A DNA stretch of 64,000 bases from Protaetiibacter larvae (GCF_008365275.1 NZ_CP043504.1:1550001-1614000), one strand, 5' to 3'. Shown: positions 34,247-43,663, counted from the stretch's first letter. Notes: generated by a model from the letters alone, not told the origin. Made by a program: numbers and translations.

Positions 34247-34266
34247 ATGGCGGTTTCGATCTCGTT
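34240..34266 (+). promoter_or_regulatory. SigH/SigR-type ECF promoter of clgR (GGAAT-N19-GTT)
   Basis: GGAAT (34240-34244) overlaps the cinA stop codon; GTT (34264-34266) is 19 bases downstream. This matches the SigR/SigH/SigE class. clgR is known to be under stress ECF sigma control in corynebacteria and mycobacteria, which supports the call. Possible housekeeping -10 elements (TAGAGT, TAGCCT) also occur between 34300 and 34340. Confidence 0.5.
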
Positions 34267-34384
34267 ACATGTGGTGACTTCACGGCGGGATCCAAGCGTG
34301 CAGGATTTAGAGTTTCTGCAACGACCAGGTAGCCTGGGCCACCCGGTCGGACCCGCAGGTCAGCAGGAGATGGAGGAACACCAC

Positions 34385-34693
34385 ATGGTTCTGGTTCGTC
34401 AGGAACTCGGCGATGTCCTCCGTGACTTCCGTCTTCAGAAGGCGATGACGCTGCGCCAGGTCGCGAGCCGCGCGAGTGTCGCTCTCGGCTACCTGAGCGA
34501 GGTGGAGCGCGGCCAGAAGGAGGCCAGCTCGGAGATCCTCGCCTCGGTCGCGGACGCTCTCGACACCCCGATCTCGGTGATCATGCGCGAGGTGGGCGAC
34601 CGCCTCTCGGTGCTCGAGGGTCTCAGCACCGTCCCCGACACGCTGCCCGACGAGCTCGTGGCGGAGTTCGACGCGGATTTCGCCGTCCGCTAG
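34385..34693 (+). CDS. clgR: XRE-family transcriptional activator ClgR
   Basis: The 102-residue helix-turn-helix protein is near-identical in pattern to actinobacterial ClgR (MVLVRQELGDVLRDFRLQ..TLRQVASRASVALGYLSEVERGQKEASSEILASVADALDTPIS), the activator of clpP/clpC protease genes. The HTH spans about residues 24-50. ATG 34385 has GGAGG about ten bases upstream; the longer frame to 34247 lies in the promoter. It sits between cinA and DUF3046-recA as in mycobacteria. Its C-terminus ends in charged residues, not the AA-type degron seen in Streptomyces ClgR. Confidence 0.93.
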   Translation: MVLVRQELGDVLRDFRLQKAMTLRQVASRASVALGYLSEVERGQKEASSEILASVADALDTPISVIMREVGDRLSVLEGLSTVPDTLPDELVAEFDADFAVR

Positions 34694-34696
34694 TCG

Positions 34697-34924
34697 GTGA
34701 AGAACAGCGAATTCCGTCGCGCCGTCGACCAGGAGTTCGGTCCGGGGTTCGGTCGTGTCCTCGTGACCGAGACGGTCGTGCTCGAGCTCGGCAACCGCAC
34801 GCCCGAGGCCGCGCTCACGGCGGGGGTTCCCGCCTCTGAGGTGTGGATCGCGCTGTGCCGCTCGCAGGACGTGCCGCGTGAGCGCTGGCACGGCGCGGGA
34901 CTGCCGCAGCCTCGGAAGCACTGA
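34697..34924 (+). CDS. DUF3046 domain protein
   Basis: A 75-residue protein matching DUF3046, a small actinobacterial family found next to recA. Recognisable features are the N-terminal SEFRRAVDQEFG and the central LGNRTPEAALTAGVPASEVWIALCRSQDVPRERW. GTG 34697 is three bases after the clgR stop, so it is probably translated from the clgR mRNA. Its function is unknown. The recA promoter with its SOS box starts 32 bases after its end. Confidence 0.88.
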   Translation: MKNSEFRRAVDQEFGPGFGRVLVTETVVLELGNRTPEAALTAGVPASEVWIALCRSQDVPRERWHGAGLPQPRKH

Positions 34925-34955
34925 CGCTTTCGCGCGCGACACGCCGCGAGGTGTA

Positions 34956-34971
34956 TCGAACATCGTTTCGA
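34956..34971. promoter_or_regulatory. LexA (SOS) box of recA, TCGAACATCGTTTCGA
   Basis: Matches TCGAAC-N4-GTTCGA at 11 of 12 fixed positions and is followed eight bases later by a TAGTCT -10 (34979-34984), so LexA bound here would sit within the recA promoter. The recA leader is then about 200 bases. Confidence 0.85.
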
Positions 34972-35187
34972 TTCTGAGTAGTCTCCTCCACAGGATCCGT
35001 CGAAGAACATCGATCGACAGTTCCGCCCGTCGATCCGCAGCGATGTCGGACGGCGCGCGTAACGTCGCTCGCGTCCTCCCCCGGAGACGACAGCCCTGTC
35101 ACGAGAGCGCGAACCCGGCAGCATCGGTTCACGCAGGGATGGCAGCCGATGGGCGCATGGAACACGACACAGAAGGAGACCGGGCAG

Positions 35188-36267
35188 ATGCCTACCCCAG
35201 CAGACCGCGAGAAGGCCCTCGAGACCGCCCTCGCACAGATCGACCGCCAGTTCGGCAAGGGAACCGTCATGCGGCTCGGCAGCGACGAGCGCGCGCCCGT
35301 CGCCGTGATCCCCACCGGTTCCATCGCCCTCGACGTGGCCCTCGGCATCGGCGGGCTTCCCCGCGGCCGCATCGTCGAGATCTACGGCCCGGAGTCCTCC
35401 GGCAAGACCACGCTCACGCTTCACGCGATCGCCAACGCCCAGCGGGCAGGCGGCATCGCGGCCTTCATCGACGCGGAGCACGCGCTCGACCCCGACTACG
35501 CCAAGAAGCTCGGCGTCGACATCGACGCGCTCCTCGTCTCGCAGCCCGACACGGGTGAGCAGGCGCTCGAGATCGCCGACATGCTCGTGCGCTCCGGTTC
35601 GATCGATCTCATCGTCGTCGACTCCGTCGCGGCGCTCGTGCCCCGCGCCGAGATCGAGGGCGAGATGGGCGACAGCCACGTGGGTCTCCAGGCGCGCCTC
35701 ATGTCGCAGGCGCTCCGCAAGCTCACGGGCGGTCTCAACCAGACCCAGACCACGATGATCTTCATCAACCAGCTGCGCGAGAAGATCGGCGTGTTCTTCG
35801 GAAGCCCCGAGACGACTGCCGGCGGCAAGGCGCTCAAGTTCTACGCCTCGGTGCGCCTCGACATCCGTCGGATCGAGACCCTCAAGGACGGCGCGGATGC
35901 CGTCGGCAACCGCACGCGCGTGAAGGTCGTCAAGAACAAGATGGCGCCGCCCTTCAAGCAGGCCGAGTTCGACATCCTCTACGGCGTCGGCATCTCGCGC
36001 GAGGGCAGCCTCATCGACTACGGCGTCGAGCACGAGATCGTGCGCAAGTCGGGTGCCTGGTACACCTACGACGGCGACCAGCTCGGCCAGGGCAAGGAGA
36101 ACGCCCGCAACTTCCTGCTCGAGCACCCGGAGGTCGCCGAAGAGATCGAGCAGAAGATCCTCGCCAAGCTCGGCATCGGCGCCGCGGCCAAGGCCGCCCA
36201 GGCGCAGGCCTCGAACGTCGAGTCGCTCGAAGGCAAGCTGGCCGCTCGCAAGGCGTCGGGCGAGTAG
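35188..36267 (+). CDS. recA: Recombinase RecA
   Basis: The 359-residue protein has the P-loop GPESSGKT at residues 67-74, the MAW region, Walker B ([12 protein letters not shown]), loop L2 ([15 protein letters not shown] region) and the C-terminal domain. RecA drives strand exchange and stimulates LexA self-cleavage. It has normal length and no intein. ATG 35188 has AAGGAG about ten bases upstream; an in-frame ATG at 35149 is not supported. An SOS box lies in its promoter, and recX follows after seven bases. Confidence 0.98.
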   Translation: MPTPADREKALETALAQIDRQFGKGTVMRLGSDERAPVAVIPTGSIALDVALGIGGLPRGRIVEIYGPESSGKTTLTLHAIANAQRAGGIAAFIDAEHALDPDYAKKLGVDIDALLVSQPDTGEQALEIADMLVRSGSIDLIVVDSVAALVPRAEIEGEMGDSHVGLQARLMSQALRKLTGGLNQTQTTMIFINQLREKIGVFFGSPETTAGGKALKFYASVRLDIRRIETLKDGADAVGNRTRVKVVKNKMAPPFKQAEFDILYGVGISREGSLIDYGVEHEIVRKSGAWYTYDGDQLGQGKENARNFLLEHPEVAEEIEQKILAKLGIGAAAKAAQAQASNVESLEGKLAARKASGE

Positions 36268-36274
36268 CGGTCCG

Positions 36275-36895
36275 ATGACCCGGATGGACGGCACCGAGGA
36301 CCGGCTCGCACCGGTCAGCTACCTCTTCGGGAGCGCGTCTGACTCGGCAGACGAGCCGCGTTCCGAGTGCGACGAGATCGAGAGCTTGCTCGCGAACGGG
36401 CTCTCCGACGAACTCGCGCGCGCCGCCGAGGCGTCGCAGCGCGCCCTCGCGCGGCGCGCCCTCTCCCGCCGCGAGGTGGAGCGGGTGCTTCGCGACAAGG
36501 GGTTCAGCGAGGACGCCATCGGCACCGAGCTCGCCCGATTGAGCGCCTACGGTCTCGTCGACGACTCCGCACTCGCGCAGGACCTGGTGGCGTCGTTGCA
36601 AGAGCGCAAGGGTCTCGGCCGCACGGCGATCGCCGCGGAACTGGCCCGGCGCCTGCTCGTGCCGTCGGCGATCGCCTACGCACTCGAACTCGTGGACTCG
36701 GGCGACGAACTCGCCCGAGCCCGCGAGCTCGCCGGCAAGCGGGCCGGCCAACTGGGCGGGCTCGACCGGGACACCGCGGTGCGGCGGCTCAGCGGCTACC
36801 TCGCCCGCCGGGGCTACTCGGGAAGCACCGTGCGCGCCGCCGTCGAGCAGGCGCTCCCCGCGAGCTCGCCGCGCCCCGTCGTCCGCTTCCGCTGA
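36275..36895 (+). CDS. recX: Regulatory protein RecX
   Basis: The 206-residue protein is a helical RecX modulator that limits RecA filament growth. Tandem three-helix repeats are visible: RALARRALSRREVERVLRDKGFSEDAIGTELARLSAYGLVDDSALAQDLVASLQERKGLGRTAI and RRLSGYLARRGYSGSTVRAAVEQAL, in segments from about residue 55. The N-terminal 45 residues are variable and acidic. ATG 36275 lies seven bases after recA, consistent with co-transcription and SOS co-induction. Confidence 0.9.
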   Translation: MTRMDGTEDRLAPVSYLFGSASDSADEPRSECDEIESLLANGLSDELARAAEASQRALARRALSRREVERVLRDKGFSEDAIGTELARLSAYGLVDDSALAQDLVASLQERKGLGRTAIAAELARRLLVPSAIAYALELVDSGDELARARELAGKRAGQLGGLDRDTAVRRLSGYLARRGYSGSTVRAAVEQALPASSPRPVVRFR

Positions 36896-36945
36896 CCGCG
36901 CCGCCGAACCGCCGCGTCGACGGTGCGACGTAGACTGTCGGCACC

Positions 36946-38460
36946 ATGACGCTGCTCGAGGTCGACCCGGCGCTCCGGGAGGAATCCGCCCCGCGTACCT
37001 ACGAGGTGCGCACCTTCGGCTGCCAGATGAACGTGCACGACTCGGAGCGCCTGAGCGGCTCCCTCGAGGCGGCGGGCTACGTCCGCTCGACCGACGGGGA
37101 CGCCGACATCGTGGTCATCAACACCTGTGCCGTGCGCGAGAACGCGGACAACAAGCTCTACGGCACCCTCGGGCACCTCGCCGACGCCAAGCGGCACCAC
37201 GCGGGCATGCAGATCGCCGTCGGCGGCTGCCTCGCGCAGAAGGACAAGAACGTCATCCTCGAGAAGGCCCCCTGGGTCGACGTCGTCTTCGGCACCCACA
37301 ACATGGGCTCGCTGCCGACCCTCCTGGAGCGCGCGCGCCACAACGGCGAGGCCCAGCTCGAGATCCTCGAGTCGCTCGAGGTGTTCCCCTCGACCCTCCC
37401 GAGCCGCCGCGAATCCACCCACTCCGGCTGGGTGTCGATCTCGGTCGGCTGCAACAACACCTGCACCTTCTGCATCGTGCCCTCGCTGCGCGGCAAGGAG
37501 AAGGATCGCCGCCCCGGCGACATCCTCGCCGAGATCGAGGCCCTCGTCGCCGACGGCGCCATCGAGGTGACCCTGCTCGGGCAGAACGTGAACTCCTACG
37601 GCGTCGAGTTCGGCGACCGCCTCGCCTTCGGCAAGCTCCTGCGCGCCGCCGGACAGATCGAGGGGCTCGAGCGCATCCGCTTCACGAGCCCCCATCCGGC
37701 GGCCTTCACCGACGACGTCATCGACGCGATGGCCGAGACCCCGAGCGTCATGCCGCAACTGCACATGCCGCTGCAGTCGGGCTCCGACCGGATGCTCAAG
37801 GCGATGCGCCGCTCGTACCGCTCCGAGAGATTCCTCGGCATCCTGGACCGGGTGCGTGAACGCATCCCGCACGCCGCGATCTCGACCGACATCATCGTCG
37901 GCTTCCCCGGCGAGACCGAGGAGGACTTCGCCGACACCCTGCGCGTCGTCGAGCAGGCCCGCTTCGCCTCGGCGTTCACCTTCCAGTACTCGATCCGTCC
38001 GGGAACGCCCGCGGCGACGATGCCCGACCAGCTGCCCAAGGCGGTCGTGCAGGAGCGCTACGAGCGCCTCATCGCGCTGCAGGAGCGCATCTCGGGCGAA
38101 GAGGCTCAGAAGCTCGTCGGCAGCCCGATCGAGGTGCTCGTCGCCACCGGTGAGGGGCGACGCGACGAGGAGACCCGGCGTATGTCGGGCCGTGCAGAGG
38201 ACAACCGGCTCGTGCACTTCGACGTCCCCGAGGGGTCGGCTGTGCCCCGACCCGGCGACGTGGTGAGCGTGGTCGTGACCCGCGCCACGCCGCACTTCCT
38301 CATCGCCGCGCCCGAGGGTGCCGCCCTGCCGATTCGCCGCACCCGCGCCGGCGACGCGTGGGATCGCGCCGAGGCCGAGTCTTGCGCGGTGCCGACCCAC
38401 GCGCCGACCACGGGCCGCGCCGTCCATCTCGGTCTGCCCGGGCTCCGCCCTCCGGTGTGA
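36946..38460 (+). CDS. miaB: tRNA-2-methylthio-N6-dimethylallyladenosine synthase
   Basis: The 504-residue radical SAM methylthiotransferase modifies A37 of tRNAs reading UNN codons. It has the N-terminal MTTase cluster cysteines (first C26 in [13 protein letters not shown], then INTCAVRE and GGCLAQ), the radical SAM motif C169-x3-C173-x2-C176 (CNNTCTFC), and a C-terminal TRAM domain (about 405-470). A C-terminal tail of about 40 residues is low complexity. TAGACT (36931-36936) lies nine bases before ATG 36946. miaA, for the preceding isopentenylation step, overlaps its stop. Confidence 0.96.
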   Translation: MTLLEVDPALREESAPRTYEVRTFGCQMNVHDSERLSGSLEAAGYVRSTDGDADIVVINTCAVRENADNKLYGTLGHLADAKRHHAGMQIAVGGCLAQKDKNVILEKAPWVDVVFGTHNMGSLPTLLERARHNGEAQLEILESLEVFPSTLPSRRESTHSGWVSISVGCNNTCTFCIVPSLRGKEKDRRPGDILAEIEALVADGAIEVTLLGQNVNSYGVEFGDRLAFGKLLRAAGQIEGLERIRFTSPHPAAFTDDVIDAMAETPSVMPQLHMPLQSGSDRMLKAMRRSYRSERFLGILDRVRERIPHAAISTDIIVGFPGETEEDFADTLRVVEQARFASAFTFQYSIRPGTPAATMPDQLPKAVVQERYERLIALQERISGEEAQKLVGSPIEVLVATGEGRRDEETRRMSGRAEDNRLVHFDVPEGSAVPRPGDVVSVVVTRATPHFLIAAPEGAALPIRRTRAGDAWDRAEAESCAVPTHAPTTGRAVHLGLPGLRPPV

Positions 38461-39389
38461 GCGCGCTCGTCGCGGTCGTCGGCGCGACCGGAACGGGCAA
38501 GACCGAGCTCTCGCTCGACCTCGCCGAGCGCCTCGCCGCATCCGGAACGCCCGCCGAGATCGTCAACGCGGATGCCATGCAGTTGTACCGCGGCATGGAC
38601 ATCGGCACCGCGAAGCTCGCCCCCGCCGATCGCCGCGGCATCCCCCACCACCTGTTCGACGTGCTCGACCCCATCGAGGAGGCGAGCGTCGCGCGCTACC
38701 AGCGGGAGGCGCGGGCGGTCGTCGACGACATCGCCGCCCGGGGTGCGGTGCCGATCCTCGTGGGGGGCAGCGGCTTGTACGTCTCGAGCGTCGTCTACGA
38801 CTTCCGTTTTCCGGGCACCGACCCCGAAGTCCGCGCGCGACTCGAGACGGAGCTCGAGACCGCGGGCCCCGGCGGGCTGTATCGGCGATTGCGGGAACGC
38901 GACCCCGAGGCGGCCGCCGCCATCGGACCGCACAACGGGCGGCGCATCGTGCGCGCGCTCGAGGTGATCGAGCTCACGGGCGAGCCATTCGGATCCGGCC
39001 TGCCGTCCGAGGCCGCGCTGTGGCGGCCGACGATCACCGTCGGTCTCGAGCTCGAACGCGCCCGCCTCGTCCACGGGCTCGACGCGCGCGTGCGAGGGAT
39101 GTGGGATGCCGGTCTGGTCGCCGAGGTGGCGCGGCTGCGCCCCGCCGGTCTCGGGGTGACCGCGAGTCGAGCGATCGGCTACGCCCAGGCGCTCGCGCAG
39201 CTCGACGGCGAGCTCGACGAGGCGGAGGCCATCGAACGCACCGCTGCGCTCACCCGCCGCTACGCCCGCCGCCAGGTGTCGTGGTTCCGTCGCTCTCCCG
39301 ACACGGTGTGGTTGCCCGCCGACGACCCCGGGCGTGCCGACCGCGCGCACAGCGCCGTGCGATCCGCCGCCGCTAGGCTTCCCGGGTGA
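38457..39389 (+). CDS. miaA: tRNA dimethylallyltransferase
   Basis: The 310-residue enzyme transfers dimethylallyl from DMAPP to N6 of A37, the substrate of MiaB. It has the P-loop GATGTGKT (9-16), the [16 protein letters not shown] substrate motif and a C-terminal [13 protein letters not shown] segment. GTG 38457 overlaps the miaB stop by four bases and gives the family N-terminus [15 protein letters not shown]; the longer frame starting at 38358 is inside miaB. dapF overlaps its stop by four bases, so the three are coupled. Confidence 0.96.
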   Translation: MSALVAVVGATGTGKTELSLDLAERLAASGTPAEIVNADAMQLYRGMDIGTAKLAPADRRGIPHHLFDVLDPIEEASVARYQREARAVVDDIAARGAVPILVGGSGLYVSSVVYDFRFPGTDPEVRARLETELETAGPGGLYRRLRERDPEAAAAIGPHNGRRIVRALEVIELTGEPFGSGLPSEAALWRPTITVGLELERARLVHGLDARVRGMWDAGLVAEVARLRPAGLGVTASRAIGYAQALAQLDGELDEAEAIERTAALTRRYARRQVSWFRRSPDTVWLPADDPGRADRAHSAVRSAAARLPG

Positions 39390-40261
39390 GCATCGAGATC
39401 GCCTTCACGAAGGGGCACGGCACGGGCAACGACTTCGTGCTGTTCGCCGATCCCGACGGCGAGATCGAGCTCGACGCCGCGCAGCTCGCGGCGCTCGCCG
39501 ACCGCCGCTTCGGCGTCGGGGGAGACGGCGTCATCCGCGCCGTGCGCTCCGCACGGCTTGCCGAGGGGGCGGCGGCGCTCGCCGAGGACCCCGACGCCGA
39601 GTGGTTCATGGACTACCACAACGCCGACGGCAGCCCCGCGGAGATGTGCGGCAACGGCATCCGCGTGTACGGTGCGTTCCTGCTCGCCGAGGGGCTCCTC
39701 GAGCTGGGCGTGGGGGAGACGGTGCCGATCGGCACGCGGGGCGGGGTGCGCCTGCTCACCCGCACGGCCGACGGCTTCGAGGCCGACCTGGGCCCCTTCG
39801 TCATCGCCGGTGACGCCATGGTGTCGGCTCGTCGGCTCGACGTCGACCGGCCGGGGCTGGCCGTGGGCGTCGGCAACCCGCACGTGGTCGTGGCGCTCGC
39901 CGACGATGCCGAGCTCGACGCGCTCGACCTCTCGGACGCGCCTGTGGTGTCCCCGACGCCGCCGCATGGCGCCAACGTCGAGTTCGTGGTGCCCGCCGAA
40001 CCGCTCGTTGCGGGGGGCGTGGGCCGCATCCGGATGCGTGTGCACGAGCGCGGCAGCGGCGAGACGCTGTCGTGCGGCACGGGGGCGGCGGCTGCGGCGC
40101 TGGCGACCCGGTCGTGGGCGGGCGACGGCGCACCGGACGCCTGGCGGGTGGAGGTGCCGGGCGGCGTCGTGGGCGTGCGCGTCGCCGAGACCGCCGACGG
40201 TCCGCACGTGCTCCTCAGCGGTCCCGCCGAGCTGGTCTTCGACGGCGCGCTGGAGCTCTGA
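39386..40261 (+). CDS. dapF: Diaminopimelate epimerase
   Basis: The 291-residue PLP-independent racemase converts LL- to meso-diaminopimelate with two cysteines: C88 in AEMCGNGIR and C230 in [11 protein letters not shown]. Both are present, and the GTGNDFVL N-terminal motif is intact. GTG 39386 overlaps the miaA stop, and TAGGCT (39374-39379) inside the end of miaA ends six bases before it, so dapF may also have its own leaderless promoter. With dapB and dapA it completes three steps of the pathway in this window. Confidence 0.96.
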   Translation: MSIEIAFTKGHGTGNDFVLFADPDGEIELDAAQLAALADRRFGVGGDGVIRAVRSARLAEGAAALAEDPDAEWFMDYHNADGSPAEMCGNGIRVYGAFLLAEGLLELGVGETVPIGTRGGVRLLTRTADGFEADLGPFVIAGDAMVSARRLDVDRPGLAVGVGNPHVVVALADDAELDALDLSDAPVVSPTPPHGANVEFVVPAEPLVAGGVGRIRMRVHERGSGETLSCGTGAAAAALATRSWAGDGAPDAWRVEVPGGVVGVRVAETADGPHVLLSGPAELVFDGALEL

Positions 40262-40285
40262 GCGAAGGCCATTTCTGGATCGGTC

Positions 40286-40729
40286 CTAGATCCGGCTCTC
40301 GACAAGTCCTGCCGCGCGGCGGGCGTCTGCGGCCTCCGTGCGGCGTATCGTCCACGCCACGAGGGGGGTGAGGAGGCGGTCGGTTCCGCTGAGCGCGAGG
40401 TGCTTCTCGGTGACGAGTTCGCAGCTGTGCGCGTCGAACGGAAGGATGCGTCGGGTGCCGTGGGCGTCGACGCCTCCGATCACGCGCCACGCGAACCAGG
40501 CGCCCTCCTCGACGTCCTCCACGACGACATCGTTGCGGAGCTCGCGCCCGAGCACACGAAGCTGTTCGACGGCCCGGGCCCCCTCGCGAATCCGACCCGG
40601 GGGCGTCTGCTCCATCCGGCTCACACCGGCGCGCCACAGCGGGTCGTTCGCGTAGTCGGAGAGCACCGCCCATGCCGCCGCGGCGGGCGCATGGATGACG
40701 GCGCGACTGACGATGCGGATGTGTGACAT
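40286..40729 (-). CDS. SRPBCC (START-like) family protein
   Basis: A 147-residue protein with the polyketide cyclase/SRPBCC lipid-binding pattern: IVSRAVIHAPAAAAWAVLSDYANDPLWRAGVSRME at the N-terminus, the strands around GARAVEQLRVLGRELRNDVVVEDVEEGAWFAW, and a C-terminal helix. Such proteins bind a hydrophobic ligand. It is divergent from a MarR gene, and a palindrome (40741-40760) sits 12 bases upstream of its ATG, overlapping its minus-strand -10 (TATAGA), so MarR probably represses it. Confidence 0.85.
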   Translation of the reverse strand: MSHIRIVSRAVIHAPAAAAWAVLSDYANDPLWRAGVSRMEQTPPGRIREGARAVEQLRVLGRELRNDVVVEDVEEGAWFAWRVIGGVDAHGTRRILPFDAHSCELVTEKHLALSGTDRLLTPLVAWTIRRTEAADARRAAGLVESRI

Positions 40730-40740
40730 GCCGCCTCTCT

Positions 40741-40760
40741 ATAGTTTCTGAGAAAACTAT
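40741..40760. promoter_or_regulatory. MarR-type operator
   Basis: ATAGTTT (40741-40747) and AAACTAT (40754-40760) are perfect 7-base arms around six bases. The site lies between the divergent SRPBCC and MarR genes, overlapping the SRPBCC -10 and 12 bases upstream of the MarR -10. Confidence 0.7.
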
Positions 40761-40784
40761 ATGCCGGAAGACTATTCTGGCACC

Positions 40785-41321
40785 ATGGCGTCCCCTCCAC
40801 CCGATTTCGCCGACCACGCCGTCGCCCAGTGGAGTCGCGAGCGGCCCGACCTCGACTTCGCGGCGATGGGACCGCTCGCCCGTTTCGCGCGGCTCGGGCT
40901 GATCGGCGGACGGCTCGTCGACGCGACATTCGCGCCGCATTCGCTGGATCGCGGTGAGTTCGATGTGCTCGCGAGCCTGCGCCGCAACGGCGCGCCCTAC
41001 GAGCTGACGCCCTCGCGGCTCGCATCGGTGCTGCTCGTCTCGCGGGGAGGGATGACGAAGCGGATCGATCGCCTCGAGGCGCGTGGTCTGGTGCGGCGCA
41101 TCGCGCGCCCCTCCGACCGACGGAGTCTGCTCATCACGCTCACCGACGACGGGCGGCGGCTCATCGACGAACTCGTTGCCGAGCACGTCGTGAACGAGTC
41201 GCGGCTGCTCGCTGTGCTGGACCCCGAAGAGCTTGCGGCCTTCGACGGCGTGCTGCGGAAGCTGCTGGCGGTGGCGGAAAGGGTTCCGACTCAGAGCGCG
41301 GGGACCACATCCAGCGGCTGA
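40785..41321 (+). CDS. MarR family transcriptional regulator
   Basis: A 178-residue winged-helix protein with the MarR pattern: GEFDVLASLRRNGAPYELTPSRLASVLLVSRGGMTKRIDRLEARGLVRRIARPSDRRSLLITLTDDGRRL, the DxRxxxxxLT wing being clear, in segments from about residue 57. ATG 40785 follows TATTCT (40773-40778) by six bases; an ATG at 40761 in frame lies upstream of that -10. The operator at 40741-40760 suggests autoregulation and control of the SRPBCC gene. Its 3' end overlaps the convergent methyltransferase by 31 bases. Confidence 0.9.
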   Translation: MASPPPDFADHAVAQWSRERPDLDFAAMGPLARFARLGLIGGRLVDATFAPHSLDRGEFDVLASLRRNGAPYELTPSRLASVLLVSRGGMTKRIDRLEARGLVRRIARPSDRRSLLITLTDDGRRLIDELVAEHVVNESRLLAVLDPEELAAFDGVLRKLLAVAERVPTQSAGTTSSG

Positions 41322-41944
41322 GTGAGCCCCGTGCCCGAGCGATGCCGCACGCGCAGCACGCGGAAGCCCTTGCTCGTGGCGGCCCGCACGACGGTGAAAT
41401 CGGAGGGCAGTTCGCCCTGCAGCCAGCGCTGCAGCGAGTCGGATCCGAGGTTGCGCTGCACGACGAGCCAGGCGTCCGAGCCGAGGCTCAGGCGCGGCAG
41501 CCAGCGCGAGAGCATCGCGTGGAGCTCGTTCTTGCCGACCCGGATGGGCGGATTCGACCAGATGGTGCGGAACCGGACATCCTCCGGCACCTCGTCGGGC
41601 GTGCACACCCGGACGTTGTCGAGCCCGAGCGCCGCCGCGTTGCGGCGCACGAGGTCGAGTGCGCGCTCGTTGACGTCGACCGCCCAGACGGTCGCGCGCG
41701 GCGACTCCAGGGCGAGGCTCAGCGCGATGGGGCCCCAACCGCAGCCGAGGTCGAGGAAGTCGCCGCCGGGCGGCGGGGCGGGCGTGTGGGCGAGCAGCAC
41801 CTGGGTGCCGACGTCGATCCGCTCGGGGCTGAAGATGCCGTTCGCGGTCGTCACCTCGACGTCGCGCCCGGCCAGACGCACGCCGAGGGTTCTGAGCACC
41901 GGTTCGCCGGAGGGCGAGCTCGTGAAGTAGTGCTCGGGTGGCAT
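41291..41944 (-). CDS. Class I SAM-dependent methyltransferase, RsmC/RlmG-like
   Basis: The 217-residue protein has the SAM-binding motif FLDLGCGWGPIAL (about 63-75), the ribose-binding acidic residue in VWAVDVNERAL, and the NPP catalytic motif in TIWSNPPIRVGKNELHAML. NPP with this spacing is typical of N2-guanine methyltransferases of 16S/23S rRNA (RsmC, RlmG). The substrate is inferred. A minus-strand TAGGTT -10 ends six bases before ATG 41944, so the mRNA is leaderless. The gene is divergent from hflX and overlaps the MarR gene end. Confidence 0.88.
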   Translation of the reverse strand: MPPEHYFTSSPSGEPVLRTLGVRLAGRDVEVTTANGIFSPERIDVGTQVLLAHTPAPPPGGDFLDLGCGWGPIALSLALESPRATVWAVDVNERALDLVRRNAAALGLDNVRVCTPDEVPEDVRFRTIWSNPPIRVGKNELHAMLSRWLPRLSLGSDAWLVVQRNLGSDSLQRWLQGELPSDFTVVRAATSKGFRVLRVRHRSGTGLTQPLDVVPAL

Positions 41945-41987
41945 GCAGGCAACCTACCGAAAACGAGTGACTAGGGTTAACCGGATC

Positions 41988-43535
41988 ATGAGCGAGAGCG
42001 TCGAACACCCCCGGGACGTCGTCGAGGACGAGGTCGCCCGCGACGCCGTCGAGCGTATCCTGGCCGCCGACGACGTCCATGCGGGCGTGCGCGCGTTCGG
42101 CGGACGGGCCGCCGCCCTGCAGGACGAGCGTACCGCGGACGGCGGCGAACGCGACGGCGAGCAGTTCGACCGCGAGGAGCGCGCGGCGCTGCGGCGCGTG
42201 GGCGGGCTCTCCACGGAGCTCGCCGACGTCACCGAGGTCGAGTACCGGCAGGTGCGCCTCGAGAATGTCGTGCTCATCGGCGTCTACACGCCGTCCGACA
42301 CCCTGGAGGACGCCGAGAACTCGATGCGCGAGCTCGCCGCGCTCGCGGAGACGGCGGGCGCGGTCGTGCTCGACGGCCTCCTGCAGCGTCGACCGCATCC
42401 CGACCCCGCCACCTATCTGGGGCGCGGCAAGGTGCAGGAGCTCGCGGATGTCGTCGCCGCCCTCGGGGCCGACACGGTCGTGGCCGACACCGAGCTCGCC
42501 CCCAGCCAGCGTCGCGCCCTCGAGGACGCCGTGAAGGTCAAGGTCATCGACCGCACGGCCGTCATCCTCGACATCTTCAGTCAGCACGCGAAGTCCCGTG
42601 AGGGCAAGGCGCAGGTCGAGCTCGCCCAGCTGCAGTACCTGCTTCCCCGCCTGCGCGGCTGGGGCGAGTCGATGTCGCGCCAGGCCGGTGGTCAGGTGGG
42701 CGCGGGCAACGGCATGGGCTCCCGCGGTCCCGGTGAGACGAAGATCGAGCTCGACCGCCGCCGCATCCACTCCCGGATGGCGAGGCTGCGCACCCAGATC
42801 AAGGGTTTCGCTCCGGCGCGCGAGGCCAAGCGGGCCAACCGCGACCGCTACCAGGTGCCGTCGGTGGCGATCGCCGGCTACACGAACGCGGGCAAGTCGA
42901 GTCTGCTCAACCGCATCACCCGGGCGGGCGTGCTCGTGGAGAACACCCTCTTCGCGACCCTCGACCCGACGGTGCGCCGCAGCCGCACCCCCGATGGCCG
43001 CGTCTTCACGATCGCCGACACGGTGGGCTTCGTGCGCAACCTCCCGCACCAGCTCGTCGAGGCGTTCCGGTCGACGCTCGAGGAGGTGAGCGCCTCCGAC
43101 CTCGTGCTGCATGTCGTCGACGGTTCGCACCCCGACCCGGCCTCCCAGATCGCGACCGTCCGCGACGTGCTCGGCGAGGCGGGCGCGCGTGACGTGCCCG
43201 AGCTCATCGTGTTCACGAAGTCCGACCTCATCGACGACGACCGGCGCATCCTGTTGCGCGGTCTCGAGGCCGACTCGGTGTTCGTGTCGGCGCGCACCGG
43301 CGAGGGCGTCGAGGAGCTCATCGAGGAGATCGGACGCCGGCTGCCCGAGCCGGAGGTGGAGCTCGAGGTGGTGATCCCGTACGACCGCGGCGACCTCGTC
43401 TCGTTCGCCCACGACCGGGCGCGGGTGCTCGAGACCAGCTACGACGAGGCGGGCACCCGCATCCGCGTGCAGGCGAGCGAGGCCGTCGCCCACCAGCTCG
43501 AGAGCGGTGCCGCCACGGGCGTCGTCCGCTCGTAA
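41988..43535 (+). CDS. hflX: GTPase HflX
   Basis: The 515-residue ribosome-associated GTPase has an N-terminal HflX domain (about 75-270, including DGLLQRRPHPDPATYLGRGK and the GPGETKIELDRRRI linker), then the G domain with G1 GYTNAGKS (297-304), G3 DTVGFVRNLP and G4 TKSD, and a C-terminal extension. HflX splits stalled 70S ribosomes under stress. ATG 41988 is preceded by TAGGGT (41972-41977) ten bases upstream. The N-terminal 75 residues are acidic and variable. Confidence 0.95.
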   Translation: MSESVEHPRDVVEDEVARDAVERILAADDVHAGVRAFGGRAAALQDERTADGGERDGEQFDREERAALRRVGGLSTELADVTEVEYRQVRLENVVLIGVYTPSDTLEDAENSMRELAALAETAGAVVLDGLLQRRPHPDPATYLGRGKVQELADVVAALGADTVVADTELAPSQRRALEDAVKVKVIDRTAVILDIFSQHAKSREGKAQVELAQLQYLLPRLRGWGESMSRQAGGQVGAGNGMGSRGPGETKIELDRRRIHSRMARLRTQIKGFAPAREAKRANRDRYQVPSVAIAGYTNAGKSSLLNRITRAGVLVENTLFATLDPTVRRSRTPDGRVFTIADTVGFVRNLPHQLVEAFRSTLEEVSASDLVLHVVDGSHPDPASQIATVRDVLGEAGARDVPELIVFTKSDLIDDDRRILLRGLEADSVFVSARTGEGVEELIEEIGRRLPEPEVELEVVIPYDRGDLVSFAHDRARVLETSYDEAGTRIRVQASEAVAHQLESGAATGVVRS

Positions 43536-43562
43536 CCGTCTGACACAGTGAGGCGCACCGGG

Positions 43563-43663
43563 TATCCTGGTGGGGCCGTGCTCCTGCCACGGCTGGAGCA
43601 ACCGCCGAGCCCGGCATCTGCCCCGCGTGCTCGCGCGCCCGCGCGACGACGACGGAGGATGCG
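43563..43663 (+). promoter_or_regulatory. metF-metE promoter and structured leader
   Basis: TATCCT (43563-43568) is a -10; transcription would start near 43575, exactly at a hairpin GCCGTG (43575-43580)/CACGGC (43588-43593). It is followed by GAGCCCGGCATCTGCC (about 43606-43621), which resembles the conserved 3' segment of cobalamin riboswitches. The leader is shorter than standard B12 riboswitches, so this is at most a reduced or variant element. GGAGG (43655-43659) precedes the metF ATG. Confidence 0.4.

Noticed and set aside
36254-36274. Possible intein or insertion in recA
   Set aside because: RecA is 359 residues with uninterrupted motifs, as in intein-free actinobacteria.
40215-43601. 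1128-codon minus-strand open frame across the MarR gene and hflX
   Set aside because: Antisense composition artefact; hflX on the other strand has full GTPase motifs.
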